Source: Paulinella micropora
Taxonomy: Eukaryota; Cercozoa; Imbricatea; Euglyphida
Length of the DNA: 64,000 nt
Assembly: GCA_009731375.1 (NCBI GenBank)
Contig: BJOX01000365.1
Span: 499,987 to 563,986, forward strand
Direction: 5' to 3'
The position numbers were made by a program, and so were the translations under genes. Positions 1 to 14,217 of this stretch are shown here, piece by piece. How positions within the stretch are numbered: the first letter of the stretch is position 1; each line of letters begins with the position of its first letter. Under the pieces are notes generated by a model, which saw only the letters and a list, made by a program, of their open reading frames with translations, made no database searches and was not told where the DNA came from.

Positions 1-1044
1 AAGTACTAATCCGCCGTCCTTGGGATCTTTATAAATGATATCTTTGAGCGTATTAAACGCCTGCGAAGCCTCCTCATCCCACTTCTCAAAGTCTCCAAAA
101 TCAATCATCTTCTCCAGCTTAGCCCGAGTTGCACCCCAATCGGGTATGAACTGGCTGTAGTACTGTGCCATCGCAAGAAAAGAGTGTAACTCCGTGCGAT
201 TCTTTGGCAACTGTCTACTCATGATCTCCTCCCTCTTTTCGCGCGATATCGAGACCCTATTATGAGAAATCTCGTAACCCAAATACGTCACACTTGTCCT
301 GGCAAGCTGACATTTCTTTAGGTTGCATTTCAGGCCAAAAGCTCCGATGCGCCTGAAGACATCTGACAAGTGATCGATATGCTCTTCCATTGTGTTAGAG
401 TATACGATGATGTCATCGATGTAACAAAATGCATATTCTCCCGCCTTCTGTCCTCTCCTTCTCATAAAACCATCCTCCGACTGGTCGTCATATTGACCGC
501 TCAACATCTTCTGCATCGCCTTCTGAAAGAGCCCCGGGGCCTGTTTGAGTCCCATTGGAAGCACCTTCCACTGGTATATTTCCATACCCACAACGAATGC
601 AGTCAGCCATCTGGATTTCTCGTCCAGTGGTATCTGCCAGAAGCCGTTCTTAAGGTCAATGACCGAATAGAATTTAGCATTCCGCAGCACCCTTCTGCCT
701 TCTTCTAAGGTCGGCAGAGGATTTCTCTCTTCCTCTAGCACCTTATTCACACGGGCATAATTGATCGTCAAGCGCCATTCTCCTCCTGGCTTAGGGACGA
801 TTTTCGGTTGAGAGACAATTGGAGATGTAGATCTCTCAATAAAGTCCTCATCGAGCAACTGTCTCACATTCTCCTCCGCTATTTTTGCCTCATGTATGCT
901 CAAATTTGCCCTCCGTGGTGCCGGAGATGGCTCCGCACCCGGTATCTTGTAAATGACAGCAGTGAAGTCATCCGACTTTACACCACCACGCCTCCATCTT
1001 AGCTTTGAGAAACGCCTTCTCTCTCTCCGAACCCACTCCTTATT
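1..1044 (-). CDS. Ty3/gypsy-type reverse transcriptase, partial at window edge
   Basis: Reading the minus strand gives an open frame that runs off the left edge. It contains the RT core in order: a 'TSPIVSQPKIVPKPGG' finger motif, 'INYARVNK', 'VIDLKNGFWQI', 'LPMGLKQAPGLFQ', and the catalytic 'YIDDIIVYS' box (Y codon at 421-423), then the thumb 'FGLKCNLKKC' and 'YLGYEIS'. It ends near the start of RNase H ('KDPKDGGLVL'). The order matches Ty3/gypsy polymerases, which copy element RNA into cDNA. It lies in the same frame as the protease ORF and is separated from it only by the TAG at 1045-1047. At about 950-1040 another frame also looks coding, so small compensating indels are possible there. 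Confidence 0.88.
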
Positions 1045-2784
1045 CTAAAATTTTCCTTCCTCCGACATCTTCTTATGCTCCTTGAGGGGCGCTAAGTCCT
1101 CCTCCAAACTCAAATCTTCCTCGGACAAATCGTCTAGTCCCGTTCTTTCATACGTGACTGTGTCCGGCTCATCATCATGACCCAGCCCGACAAGCATATC
1201 AATAAGGTTCGCGTATTGTATCGGAGCCTTACGGGTGTAGAAACCATCAAAGCATGTGAAAGCTTGAGGTATCAATTTCAACTTGTCCTGGGCTCTGAGC
1301 TTTTGCTTGTATGCACTGCTCTGCTCCCGAGACCCGAGTCGACAAGCCACCACTAACTGTTGCTTGCGAGAAGGAACAGGTATAGGATGATCAATAAGCC
1401 GGTCCCTTATCTCCTGTGCCCAGATCGCCTTCTCATTGTATGGCAGAATGACAGTATACGGCTTGTTACTCTCAAATAGAGTCCGTAGACACTTTTTCAC
1501 TTCAGTTAATGAGCGCGGCCAGGTAGGCACATCGCCCCAAAAGTTCGTGATAAAAGTTTTAATGTCATCCGCTGGAGTATCGGGGATACGCCCCTTCCTC
1601 CTTGGCACAAACGCCTCTCTCTTCTCATCTGACACCTTCGCATGGTAACAGTAGCCATTAGTAATATGGACATCTGCCCCGCCACCTTCTGCGAATCTGG
1701 CCAACGACGGGCACTGTTTCGCAACACATATTATCTCCTCATTACGCGCTACGACTAAGTCATCAATAGACTTTCTGTCCCATGCGGGAATCGTAACCGT
1801 ATACGCCTGCATCTCCGTCTCCCAATTGTCGGTCCAGGTCAGTTCCTCCGGCACTGTGACATAGGGGTGTACATAGGCTTCAGTTGCCTCATGTACGAAG
1901 GCCAACTTTTTCCTCTCCGTTGCTAGACTCAGCTCAAAAGCCTCGTATGAGTCAGTAGCAGTCATCGGATTAATATCCTCCTCCTCTCCATTCTTCACTC
2001 CATAAATCACCCGCCGTGCGGCGCAATCGATCACAGCCCCCATCGTAGCCAATTGGTCATACGACAGCAGGATTGAACCGTGGTAATCGGGGACAACATA
2101 GAGGTCCGCACGATATACTCGACCGGATTTCAATTTGAAAATTAATGTGACGATGCCCGTAATTTCCGTACGGCTGCCTACCCCTTTTAGGGTCCCCTTT
2201 GTTTTTCTAATGTTTTTGTCCACCCATGTCCGGTGACTATTCAAAAACTTCTGGCCGACAATATTAATATTCGCCATCGTATCATTACCAACTTTTAATG
2301 TGGTTTGTAAAGTTTCACAAAAGAGGTCAGTGTAGCATAGCGCGTCTGGTCTATGTAAACTAGCCGCTAGCACATGAATTTTTCGTTCTAGGGTTTTGAG
2401 TCTAAGCTCAAGTTCCTTGTCCTCTTCTCGTTCTCCCCCCTTTTCCGCCAACTTAACTTCTTGAGTCTCCGGGGCTTCCGGTATCTCGAGTGTCTTTTGG
2501 ACAGAGTCTGGTACACCGAGTGTACTCGTGTCTATAGCAGAGACTATTGAGTCCTTTGGCGGGGGTACGGTCCGCTGCTTCTTCGTAGGAGAAGACCTAG
2601 CCTTTGGTTTCGGCTTCCTCTCCTCCATCGCCTTCTTCGCCTTCCTATTCGCATCATTTATCATATTAGCTCTCGAAGGATGAACTAGCAAGTGCTTACC
2701 TTGAGGCTTGTGAGGCTGTGTGCCTTCACCTTCACGTCTGGGAGGAACGGAACCGTTCGTATCCTGTTCATCAACAGTAGGCAT
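1045..2784 (-). CDS. Retroelement protease-containing ORF (Ty3/gypsy pol N-terminus)
   Basis: This 579-residue ORF has a basic, low-complexity N-terminus, a short charged coiled-coil-like stretch, then a retropepsin-like region. The signs are a beta-rich segment around 'VGNDTMANINIVGQKF' followed by 'VVPDYHGSILLSYDQLATMGAVIDCAARRV', which resembles the C-terminal half of retroviral aspartic proteases. The expected D-T/S-G active site reads D-T-M, so either the site is altered or the alignment is off. It lies between gag and RT in one frame. It probably processes the polyprotein, but activity is uncertain. The protein ends at a TAG immediately followed in frame by the RT region. Confidence 0.7.
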   Translation of the reverse strand: MPTVDEQDTNGSVPPRREGEGTQPHKPQGKHLLVHPSRANMINDANRKAKKAMEERKPKPKARSSPTKKQRTVPPPKDSIVSAIDTSTLGVPDSVQKTLEIPEAPETQEVKLAEKGGEREEDKELELRLKTLERKIHVLAASLHRPDALCYTDLFCETLQTTLKVGNDTMANINIVGQKFLNSHRTWVDKNIRKTKGTLKGVGSRTEITGIVTLIFKLKSGRVYRADLYVVPDYHGSILLSYDQLATMGAVIDCAARRVIYGVKNGEEEDINPMTATDSYEAFELSLATERKKLAFVHEATEAYVHPYVTVPEELTWTDNWETEMQAYTVTIPAWDRKSIDDLVVARNEEIICVAKQCPSLARFAEGGGADVHITNGYCYHAKVSDEKREAFVPRRKGRIPDTPADDIKTFITNFWGDVPTWPRSLTEVKKCLRTLFESNKPYTVILPYNEKAIWAQEIRDRLIDHPIPVPSRKQQLVVACRLGSREQSSAYKQKLRAQDKLKLIPQAFTCFDGFYTRKAPIQYANLIDMLVGLGHDDEPDTVTYERTGLDDLSEEDLSLEEDLAPLKEHKKMSEEGKF

Positions 2785-2859
2785 AACTGTGACTGTCGGA
2801 TTAAAAAGAACAGTTTTTATCTCCTTCTCTCTCTTCTTTTCCTCTCTCTTCTCCTCCCG

Positions 2860-5148
2860 TCAGTCTACGACGACAACACGCTCACCTGAGCCGGTGTCTT
2901 CGTCTTGACGTCCCCCCTCCGTAGCGGTATAAGCTTGCTGGGGGTAGTTGGAGCTGGAACTGGTGCTATAATTCCAGTATCCGTGTCCTCTGGGAGGGCG
3001 CGCTGGGGTCCGTCCTCCCCTTCCACGAAAGCCTCGTCCTCGTGGTGCCGCCCCTCTTGGTGTCCCTCGGGACCCTCGTGACGATCCTCTCGTCTCTCCT
3101 CCTCCTCTAGTCGGCGCCTTTGATCGGCCCGATGTCTCTCTCTTCTCCCTTCTCTTCATTCTGTCAAGGAAGTAAATGATGGCCTCCCGGAACTCCGCAT
3201 CCGAGACCATATTCGCATTCCACCTCCCCTCCTCCAACTCCTTCTTGTACATGGCGTACATGGTCTTTTTCATGCCTTCGAGCTCTCTAAGGAAAAGATT
3301 TCGCTGCCTATCATCAAGAGAGTCGTGGCTGAAGAGGCAATTGCCTACTCCTTTCTGTGCCTCATGCTTACACGCCATGTATGAAAAATAGCGGTAGCAC
3401 GGCGTCGGCTCATCTCTCCCCCTCTTGAGACCTGCCGTTCGAGTTGCATGTGCTGCTTGAGCACCTCCAACCCCCTGTGTCGCGGCACTGGAGAATGACT
3501 CGGTGGCCGTGTCCAATTCGGAACACGCGTCGAGCACCTCCTTGAACAGGTCGCCCGGCGGAGTAGCCGCTACAGTCCTCTCGTATATATTCGTTTCTAA
3601 AAAATCCGCCGTCTTCACCGCCGTGAAGGTCGGACAGGACTGTATGATCCTTGCGAGCTTGCTCGGGTGTCGTGTACACAAAGCACTCAGGAAGTACAAA
3701 ATGATAGACTTCCGGCTATAAAAGAGCCCGTACTTGGCGCTGACCTCAGTGAGGATCGCTGCCAACCTCGTGCCAATGCCCAGCCCTTCGTTCACCTCTT
3801 GAAAAATCTCAAACCCAATCAAAGTACCAGTGCACAGGTGCTGATACCCATGAGTTTTAAAGTATTGCAAGAGGACGGCAACTGGCACCGTGCATTGCAG
3901 GTCTGAGGCTGCTCTCCTAGCCGCCACCTCTACCGCTCTCATCGCCTTGTACTCCCCAACATCAAACCCTTGTGTGATGATTGATGGGTCCAACAAGGTG
4001 TACAACGCCTCATACTCCTGTGTTTCGTCCGTTGGATGCTGCTTCATACAAGCATCAATTCTTCTGAGCTTGTCTCGAAGGTTCGCATCCGTGTCCTTCT
4101 GACTCGCTGTCTCTGCATACAGCGTCAGAGCAGTGGCATCGGACTTTGTATATTTTTGGAAGGCCTGTATGATAGCCTGTCTGTCCTTTTTGTCATTACT
4201 GTTGACAATGACAGTGGTAGGCGCTGAGCTAGTCGCAGGGGCCGAAGGGGCTGTGTGGGCTGACGGGGCGGAGCGGCCCGAGGGAGCCATATAAGATCCA
4301 GAGGAATATTTCGGTCCCTTTGTTCCCGCCGCCTTGGCTAATGCAATCTTTGCCTCCATCTCCTTCTTTTCTTTCTCAGCCGCTAGCTCTTTGATATACA
4401 GCTCTTGGGCATGATGAAAAAAAGACAGGATCTCAGCTGCCTTCCGAAGGAACAAGGCCTTCTCCGCCAACTCCTTCTCTCCCGCTATATTGGTGGGAGG
4501 TGGTGCGGCCGTCCCCTCCAAAATCGTATGATCCTTCGTGAAGACCCACCTCTTCCATGCGTAATCCTTCACCAAGGCCGCATGCAGCTTCTTCATCCTC
4601 GTCACCCCTCCAGCTTCGCCTTCTATTTCCCTCAGGGCCGGGTGAAGGTCCCTGCCAAACTGGGTGTGTTGGAGTTTACCCAGGTCCACTAACTTGGCCT
4701 CCATAAGTTTCAGAGACACATCCATGACATTGATCTGTCCTTTTGGATTCCTGAACTTAAACTCCTTTTCCACTCTCTTTATTGAATCAATGTCCTGACC
4801 AGGATCGAGCAACCTAGCCAGTGCTCTTGTGTTCCATGGCAGCACAGTCTTTCCAGTCTGGTACTCAAAGAGTATAGCACACTCAAACACTGTCCATGAG
4901 AGGTCGAGTAGCTCCAGTAAAGACATATTGTCCCCAAATGAGACATGTTGCACCTGTAACTGTGCACCGTCGTCTCTGAGGAATTCTGCCAGAGGCAGAG
5001 CTTGCCTTGGGAGAGGGTAACAGATGTCCTCCTTCTTCAAGGGTTGTCCCCATCGCATTTCTTGGGGAATGTATAGCCATTTATAGGCCTCATCCTTCCC
5101 TTTCTTCTCCTCAAACTCCTTCTTACTTAGTTTGCCATATTCGGCCAC
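2860..5148 (-). CDS. Retroelement Gag-like structural protein
   Basis: A 762-residue protein with an alpha-helical body, a Ser/Ala/Pro-rich linker around residues 285-310, and a CCCH zinc finger (C-x8-C-x10-C-x3-H, in 'CYRYFSYMAC...CLFSH') instead of the usual CCHC knuckle. The C-terminus is an RGG-rich basic tail. This suits an RNA-packaging capsid precursor. Its stop is TGA (2860-2862). The same frame stays open through about 25 codons into the protease ORF. The start is the first long-ORF ATG; an unrelated tandem copy of a 'CTCCTCCTGTGTCAAAGGAA' sequence lies just upstream. No LTR could be delimited. Confidence 0.7.
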   Translation of the reverse strand: MAEYGKLSKKEFEEKKGKDEAYKWLYIPQEMRWGQPLKKEDICYPLPRQALPLAEFLRDDGAQLQVQHVSFGDNMSLLELLDLSWTVFECAILFEYQTGKTVLPWNTRALARLLDPGQDIDSIKRVEKEFKFRNPKGQINVMDVSLKLMEAKLVDLGKLQHTQFGRDLHPALREIEGEAGGVTRMKKLHAALVKDYAWKRWVFTKDHTILEGTAAPPPTNIAGEKELAEKALFLRKAAEILSFFHHAQELYIKELAAEKEKKEMEAKIALAKAAGTKGPKYSSGSYMAPSGRSAPSAHTAPSAPATSSAPTTVIVNSNDKKDRQAIIQAFQKYTKSDATALTLYAETASQKDTDANLRDKLRRIDACMKQHPTDETQEYEALYTLLDPSIITQGFDVGEYKAMRAVEVAARRAASDLQCTVPVAVLLQYFKTHGYQHLCTGTLIGFEIFQEVNEGLGIGTRLAAILTEVSAKYGLFYSRKSIILYFLSALCTRHPSKLARIIQSCPTFTAVKTADFLETNIYERTVAATPPGDLFKEVLDACSELDTATESFSSAATQGVGGAQAAHATRTAGLKRGRDEPTPCYRYFSYMACKHEAQKGVGNCLFSHDSLDDRQRNLFLRELEGMKKTMYAMYKKELEEGRWNANMVSDAEFREAIIYFLDRMKRREKRETSGRSKAPTRGGGETRGSSRGSRGTPRGAAPRGRGFRGRGGRTPARPPRGHGYWNYSTSSSSNYPQQAYTATEGGRQDEDTGSGERVVVVD

Positions 5149-6214
5149 AAACCTCGCTTCCTCTCCTCCCTTCTGCTCCTCCTCGACTTCCTCTGCTCCT
5201 CCTGTGTCAAAGGAAGGCGCAGTAAAAAATTGATTCTCTGCTCCTCCTGTGTCAAAGGAAGGTGCCAGATATCCTCCTTCTGCATGAGGGTCAACGAACT
5301 CCTCTTCGTTTCCTGGGGTTCACTCATTCTCCCCCCCTCCTTCCTGCCAGTCTTCAGACCTAGCATACATGGATGCTGAATGAATACGGATGAGACAGAG
5401 TTGTTTCTACCCCGTAATTGCTCTGTTCGTCTATGAGGAACGAATAGAGAGAAAAAACGAAAAGACAGTATAGAGAGAGTGTCTCACCTCTATGTCTTAT
5501 GTTTTTTTTTTTTTTTTTTTTTTTTTTTTTGAGAAAAAAGTAATCTGTACGACTTTCTCTGAAAATTTGATCTCCTTCTCCACTCCTCTTTTCTTTTTCT
5601 CTTTTTGTTGTTGTATCTGTTATGATGTACGAGGACCTATGTATAGATAATGTCAAAGAGGCTAGAGAAACACTCCTTGAGAAGTCGACTTGTCGTCTGA
5701 CACGTGTTCAGACCTATTGTCGAAAGACAGTCAGATATTTGCAAAAAATACTCTGATGTGTGTGGTTTGAGAGACAACAAAGTGCACAGACTTGAAATGT
5801 AGAGTACTACGCTCGTGTCCTTCAAGTTTGTTTGTATCTGTGAGTGTTTGTTTGTACGTCTGTTGACCTACTCTGTCTCTGTCTCAAGAGAGAACAAAAG
5901 AACAGCTACGAGGTCTGGTGTCTGGCCTCCTTGTGAGGACACAGATACAGGCTGTGGAGAGGGTACTGAAACACATACTCACAAACGCCTAGACGTCTAG
6001 TTTTGCAAAAAGAGCTGTGTGGGGATGTGCTGGAGTATTTGTTTTTTGGAACACCTACTCGGAAGAGATAGGTCTGTCCAATTTTTCTTTCTGCTGTTCC
6101 AAAAACAAGCCAGAAAAGAAATCAGCATTGTGCTGGTGATTCCAATGTTACAATCACCGAAGATAGCTCAATAAAAAGTCAGTAATACAACCAGACACAA
6201 ATCCCCAAAAGAGA
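5149..6214. other. Intergenic region upstream of the gypsy gag; no gene seen
   Basis: Contains a short tandem duplication at about 5190-5265, a run of about 29 T at 5503-5531, and otherwise ordinary sequence without a convincing ORF. It might include the 5' LTR of the gypsy element, which would be on this side, but no repeat partner is present in the window to prove it. Confidence 0.5.
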
Positions 6215-6559
6215 ATGATGTCTCGTTATATTAGCTCAGTGAAGTCGAAAAGAAAACGGCAACAGACCAAGGTTAAAATGGCATTAGGTCAAATCCTGCC
6301 AAACGATATTGAAAATAAAGAGCCGGTAAAAAGTACCCTTTTTCTGGTGTCAGGTGCACCTAGTTTTTTCCATCCGGGGGGTGATGCCTACAACATCAAA
6401 TGCACCGACTTTGAAGTCCTCGTCGCTACAGACGACAATGACGACTCTTTGGGAATATCCTTGATGAGGGAAGATCTTCCATTGAAGCCCCTCCGTGCCG
6501 AATGGAAGCTTCTACCCAAGAAGGAGATTCTATCTCATCTCATCGAGAAAGGTCAGTAA
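6215..6559 (+). CDS. Small hypothetical protein or first exon
   Basis: A 114-residue ORF with normal, non-repetitive composition and a basic N-terminus (several K/R in the first 22 residues, possibly nuclear or organelle targeting). I do not recognise a domain. The ORF ends next to 'AAAGGTCAGT', which resembles a 5' splice donor, so it may be an exon leading into the microsatellite that follows. It is the only plausible unique coding piece between 5.2 and 8.1 kb. Confidence 0.3.
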   Translation: MMSRYISSVKSKRKRQQTKVKMALGQILPNDIENKEPVKSTLFLVSGAPSFFHPGGDAYNIKCTDFEVLVATDDNDDSLGISLMREDLPLKPLRAEWKLLPKKEILSHLIEKGQ

Positions 6560-6582
6560 ACCTAGTAGTAGTATTGGTAGTA

Positions 6583-8120
<1,538 letters not shown>

Positions 8121-8640
8121 ATATCTGAGGCGTACTGATGCAGCTAATGGCATATCCTCAACGGACATAAGCCTCCAATACCCTTGTTCGAGGTCCTCCA
8201 CCCCCCCGTGTCAGTCTCTCGCCTGATGATCGGGGCCACCGATGGAGCTCCTGAGGGCAAGACTGCACTAAGCCGAGGTTATTCCGCAGTCCCAGCAACC
8301 TCTTGCAAGACGTCACCGAATGTGCAAGTGCATACACCAAGCGCGGTTGCTAGAGCTGCCTCGAAACCCCACCCATAACAATCTGGTGTCTGCTGGGTCC
8401 TGGGCTATCAACCAGCATATGCGGAGTTTAAGATCTTTTACGCGCGCAACGACCCTCCTCCCCAGCATCTACCACCAAAGGGTTATGAGTTGGCGTCACA
8501 GTTTAACGCCTTGAGGCCATTGGGCTGGAACTCTGTTTAGCAAGTGTGACTAGGTTTTTTCATCGGGATTTCCCTCAAATATGTCACAGTCAACACTCCA
8601 AGGCAGATTTATAATATTATATTATATCATATATAATATA
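8121..8640. other. Unique-sequence island between microsatellites; no gene recognised
   Basis: About 500 bp of balanced composition set between microsatellites, with only short overlapping ORFs on both strands. It could be a fragment of a transposon or structural RNA unit, but nothing identifies it. Confidence 0.4.
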
Positions 8641-8682
8641 TATATACATATATATTATATATACGATATATATATATATATA

Positions 8683-8715
<33 letters not shown>

Positions 8716-8726
8716 CACTATTACTA

Positions 8727-8795
<69 letters not shown>

Positions 8796-8803
8796 TACTA
8801 CTA

Positions 8804-8866
<63 letters not shown>

Positions 8867-8893
8867 TACTACTACTACTACTAGTAGTAGTAC

Positions 8894-8938
<45 letters not shown>

Positions 8939-8939
8939 C

Positions 8940-8979
<40 letters not shown>

Positions 8980-8985
8980 TCAGTA

Positions 8986-9045
<60 letters not shown>

Positions 9046-9050
9046 CAGTA

Positions 9051-9084
<34 letters not shown>

Positions 9085-9148
9085 CGTCATAAAAGTAGTA
9101 GTAGTGGTAGTAGTAGTAGTAGTAGTAGTAATAGTAGTAGTATAGTAT

Positions 9149-9235
<87 letters not shown>

Positions 9236-9267
9236 AGTACTACTACTACTACTACTACTACTATACT

Positions 9268-9326
<59 letters not shown>

Positions 9327-9338
9327 ATACTAATACTA

Positions 9339-9407
<69 letters not shown>

Positions 9408-9448
9408 TACTACTACTACCTATTACGACCTACTACTTCTACTACTAC

Positions 9449-9503
<55 letters not shown>

Positions 9504-9531
9504 GCTACTATTACTACTTAAGCTTACTACT

Positions 9532-9594
<63 letters not shown>

Positions 9595-9632
9595 CACTAT
9601 TACTACTACTAACTACTACTACAACTACTACA

Positions 9633-9724
<92 letters not shown>

Positions 9725-9735
9725 ACTACTACTAC

Positions 9736-9786
<51 letters not shown>

Positions 9787-9930
9787 TTACTACTACTATT
9801 ACTACTACTATTACTACTACTACCACTACCTACTACTGGTATTAACTACTCCTATTACTATACTGCTACTACTACTGCTACTACTTCTACTGGTACTGCT
9901 GCTGCTACTACCCCTTCTACTAACACTACT
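8683..9930. repeat. Long TAC/TAG triplet microsatellite with strand switches
   Basis: TAC/CTA triplets at about 8683-8880 switch to TAG/GTA at about 8881-9235, then back to TAC at 9237-9925. Occasional single-base variants break the array. The switches create long inverted repeats able to fold into hairpins. Confidence 0.92.
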
Positions 9931-10214
9931 GTATGTATGTATGTATGCATGTATGTTACAGTGTATGTATATTGTATGTATCATGGGTTCGAGTATGTCA
10001 TTGTGTATGTATGTATAGTATGTGCATGTATGTATGTGTATGTATGTATGTATGTGTTTTATGTATGCGTATATGTATATTCTATGTGTGTATGATACAA
10101 TATTATGACTGCATGCATGCATTCATAGTATGCATGTATGCATGTGTGTAATAATTGTATGTATGTGTTCTGTAGCAGAAGTAGCATTACTAGCAGCAGC
10201 AGCAACAGTAGTAG

Positions 10215-10282
<68 letters not shown>

Positions 10283-10392
10283 GTAAGTAGTAGTACTATT
10301 ATAGTAGTATGCGTAGTAGTAGTAGGAGTAGTAGGAGTAGTAGTAGGAGTAATAGTAGTAAGAGTAGTAGTAGTAGTAGTGGTAGTAAAAGT

Positions 10393-10428
<36 letters not shown>

Positions 10429-10440
10429 TAGCTGCCACAA
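9931..10440. repeat. GTAT/ATGC tetranucleotide region followed by a TAC-to-TAG switch
   Basis: Degenerate GTAT repeats run to about 10170. A short GCA/GTA stretch and a TAC array (10212-10280) follow, then a degenerate TAG array to about 10430. Non-coding. Confidence 0.85.
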
Positions 10441-10469
10441 CGGATAATATTAGAGAGGGGAGAATGGAG

Positions 10470-10919
<450 letters not shown>

Positions 10920-11746
10920 GTCTGCCGACAAGGCGCATCAGATGCAAGCTTGGTCGAAATTCAGTCAGAAAGAGGCTGAAGATTTGATCTCTCGGCTGGC
11001 GGCTTCTCAAGCATAAGTAGCCAGTTTTGAAGGTACCAGTGAGATTGAGTTTGTGATTTCTTGTCGAACGACCTTGTCTGCCTCTTTTGCAGCTGCCCTT
11101 CACCGGGAAAGAGAGCGAGTTGCTTCCCTCAGCAAAACGCTTGCGCAGAGCGAGAAAAATCTCCAGATAAAGCAAGGAACATAACGCCGACAAAGAAAAA
11201 TTAGAAAAGACAAGGAAAAGGCTAGAATCAGATCATTCAGCATTGACGAAGAAGAGAAAGCTCTTACGAGAGGACGAAAGGCAATATAAAAAGCTTGAGG
11301 CAGATTTGTGGAAGGAACAGGACGCTCATGAACAGTACTTCCAAAAAAACATGAAACTTCAGGAAGTGGACACAAAGTTGAAGGAAAAAGTGCAAGAGAG
11401 AGGAAAAAAAATCAAAACCCTTGAAAAGTTGGTTAAGGATCTTCAAGGTGAAGTTAATCGACTGGCAAATGCATGCCTTGATCCAATGCACCGCGCCTTC
11501 ACCACCCCTGGCAGAAGCTCTCAGAATCGCACAGAGTTTTCATTGCTGCGGATGCCGCACAGCCACTCTCAAGCTCCCCCCTATATGGGAAGTCTCACAT
11601 TTGCGTCGCATATGGGAAGTCCCTCGACGTTTGCGCCGCAGCTCTCACCCCAGAGATCAGCATCGCCCTTACCCCAGACTTTCGGATCAGGAATCCCGTG
11701 GCAAAATTACTTGAGTGACACGGAAGAATTTGGGCAGCTACTGTAA
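10920..11746 (+). pseudogene. Coiled-coil protein gene fragment, probably spliced and frameshifted
   Basis: Coding-like sequence resumes right after the gap: 'SADKAHQMQAWSKF...' to about 11010. A candidate 3' splice site 'TTTTGCAG' is followed by an exon from about 11092 with a charged coiled-coil ('REREVASLSKTLAQ'-like). Near 11180 the reading frame shifts, and a long coiled-coil continues to 11746 (the clean ORF is 11243-11746). The C-terminal third is rich in Pro, Ser, Met and His with a short repeated 'MGS' element. No enzyme motif is visible. It could be a host structural protein or a transposon gag-like protein. Confidence 0.4.
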
Positions 11747-14217
11747 TTTTTTGTATATAATAATAACAGTACACGCGTGAATCAGCGGCAGTTTTGAGAA
11801 TCAGCGGCGATTTTGTAAATATTTTCTTTGTGATTACTACTGCCCATGGACATTAGGTTATTTGTATCCTCAAGTTGGCTTTCTTTTGTTTGTTTGTTAA
11901 AACCCTGCAGCTGAAATTCAATGCTTGACTTTATCATCAATCACCACCCCCTCTCACACGTGAAAATCACTAACGATATTTAACTAAAACCATTTTCTAC
12001 AATTACCATGGAAAGCAAATCAGCAACCTTAGTGACAGTTTTTTATGTTTTCTTCTTTTTTCCCCTTTTGATAAATAGTTAGCTATATTGTTATCAACTT
12101 ATTTATATTACATTAATGTATTGATGTCGGTATTATCTGCCTGCAAGATTATTATTATGATAAAAACAAAATATAATGATCAAACGACAATTATTATTAT
12201 TATAAAAACAAAATATTAATATAATTATCAAACGACAGACGGACGCTTAAACCTCTAATCATGCTTATCAAGTTTTTCGACCTAGTTTTTTTTCCCCCCA
12301 ACTTTAATATTCTATATCACTGATGAACTTATTGATATTGCCAAGTAGTAATAATTGATTAAATGAATCATTTATTAGTTTAAGCTTAAATCTTATTATA
12401 AATATTAGACTATGAATAATCAATTTCACGATACGTGAACGGCTCCGTGAACGCTAGACTAGCCGTGAACTTCACGTACACAAAACGGCCCCGTGAACGA
12501 TGATAGAGCTTAGAGCTAATCGTCCCGGTGACGTCACTAAGCGCCACAACCCCAAACCGCCAAAGCTTCAAGAGTCAACCGGGCTGAATTCACTGTTACA
12601 CTGACTTAGAGTGCTAGGTAATTGTCATCATTGGGGTGGGCCGGTATGACTAAATACCGTGATCATCTATTAATAATTAATTGTCCGCATTGCTCACCGG
12701 GCCTATTCAAGTTCAGTAAGAATAACTTACGGCCCCATCCCGGCACCTTATGCTACTAACTAACGGACTCGGAGGCTATTGTAGCGTACCACACCGGTAA
12801 GGAGTACGGGCCGAAGAATGACTTTAATGGCTGATTATACCTCGTCCAACGGAAACGGACGACTGAAACGAATGGTAGGTATTGATGAACGGGACAATAA
12901 CGGAGACTGGCGACCCACTTTGTGGGGGCAGATATACCCGCTCGGTCCACTGACAAGGATGAATTGATATTAATTGTTCTGTTACGGGATCTACCCGCAT
13001 GACCACGTTAAATACATGGAGATATTAGTTACTACTCCTGTTACCAACCTATTACCTAACTGTAGGCGCAGATCATGGTAAATATGCGATCTTTTCTTAT
13101 ACCCCTATACACAGTGATGTATAGAAGAGCTACATCTCTTTAAGATGTAGTTATATCCGTTTTTATTTATATACTTTTGAGCAGGTTGAAAACGATAATA
13201 TTACGATTCATAACCGGAACTACTTTTTTAAGCCGTATAATATTATCGTTAGGGGTGAAACTGGGAAATGCCTCTCTTTTCCATTGTTGTTGCTTGGCTC
13301 TGACAGTCTCCTACATTTTCCGCCATACTGGTTTCCTCTCTTTGTGGAGGAGGAAGATTAGGTTATTTTCAGAGTGCTGTGGAATTGGAAGGATAAATAC
13401 CCCGGCTTACATCAAATAATATCTTTTGATTAGAACCGACAAAAGTGGAGTCCCAGCCTAGAATTTCATATCCTCCAAATTTCACTTATTCAGCAATTTC
13501 AAAAATAGCCATTTCCCTAAGCAAAGCAAGAAGGAAAGGTAGTGGAGGAGTGTAGGAAAAGAGTTGGGGAGGTGTTAGCAGCTTACAGTGCACAAAAACA
13601 ACAGTGAAATCTTGCACAGAATCCGGGCCATAAAGCGGCACGACAAGACACTCGTTATGTGTACGATTTTGACACCTCAAGCAGTGTGATTGGAGTGTGT
13701 AAGGTGCATAGAAAGTGTACTCAGTGGGACAGAAACATTAGGGGGCTCACTGGTGTGATTGTCGATACATTGTCGAGCCGGAGGAGTGCTTAACAAACAC
13801 ACACAAGGAGAAGGAAAACACCCTCCTATCAATTCTGTCAACACTCCTACACGTATACCTACACATACTGCTCACGAGGAGAATAACCAACAATTACACG
13901 CTCTAACTCTTGTTTGTACTGCCACAAACACATAACACACACAAAAAGAATAAATGCCTGTGCATAATATTATTATTCATCAGCTCTAGTGATTGGCCCG
14001 GGAAGTAGTAAATAGTCACGGTACCGATCAACATGAGAAAATCAGCCACATAATAACAAACAAGATGTAGATATGGTGTGATAAAATCGTCTAGGTACAA
14101 AGGCATGGGCGCAATGTCCTTGGCACGCAAAATGCTGCCGTCAGGACGTGTAACAGCCGGATGTCGGCCGTCCGCTCGTCCTGAGGACGACGAGCCCAAC
14201 AGATGAAGGAATACGGA
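11747..14217. other. AT-rich non-coding region
   Basis: No convincing gene. It contains several closely spaced copies of CCGTGAAC at about 12437-12500, and an unusual moderately GC-rich block at about 12480-13170. The end of that block ('CCCCTATACACAGT') resembles sequence near 32700 ('CCCCTACACACAGTATAG'). This may be part of a dispersed non-autonomous element; boundaries were not found. Confidence 0.4.
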
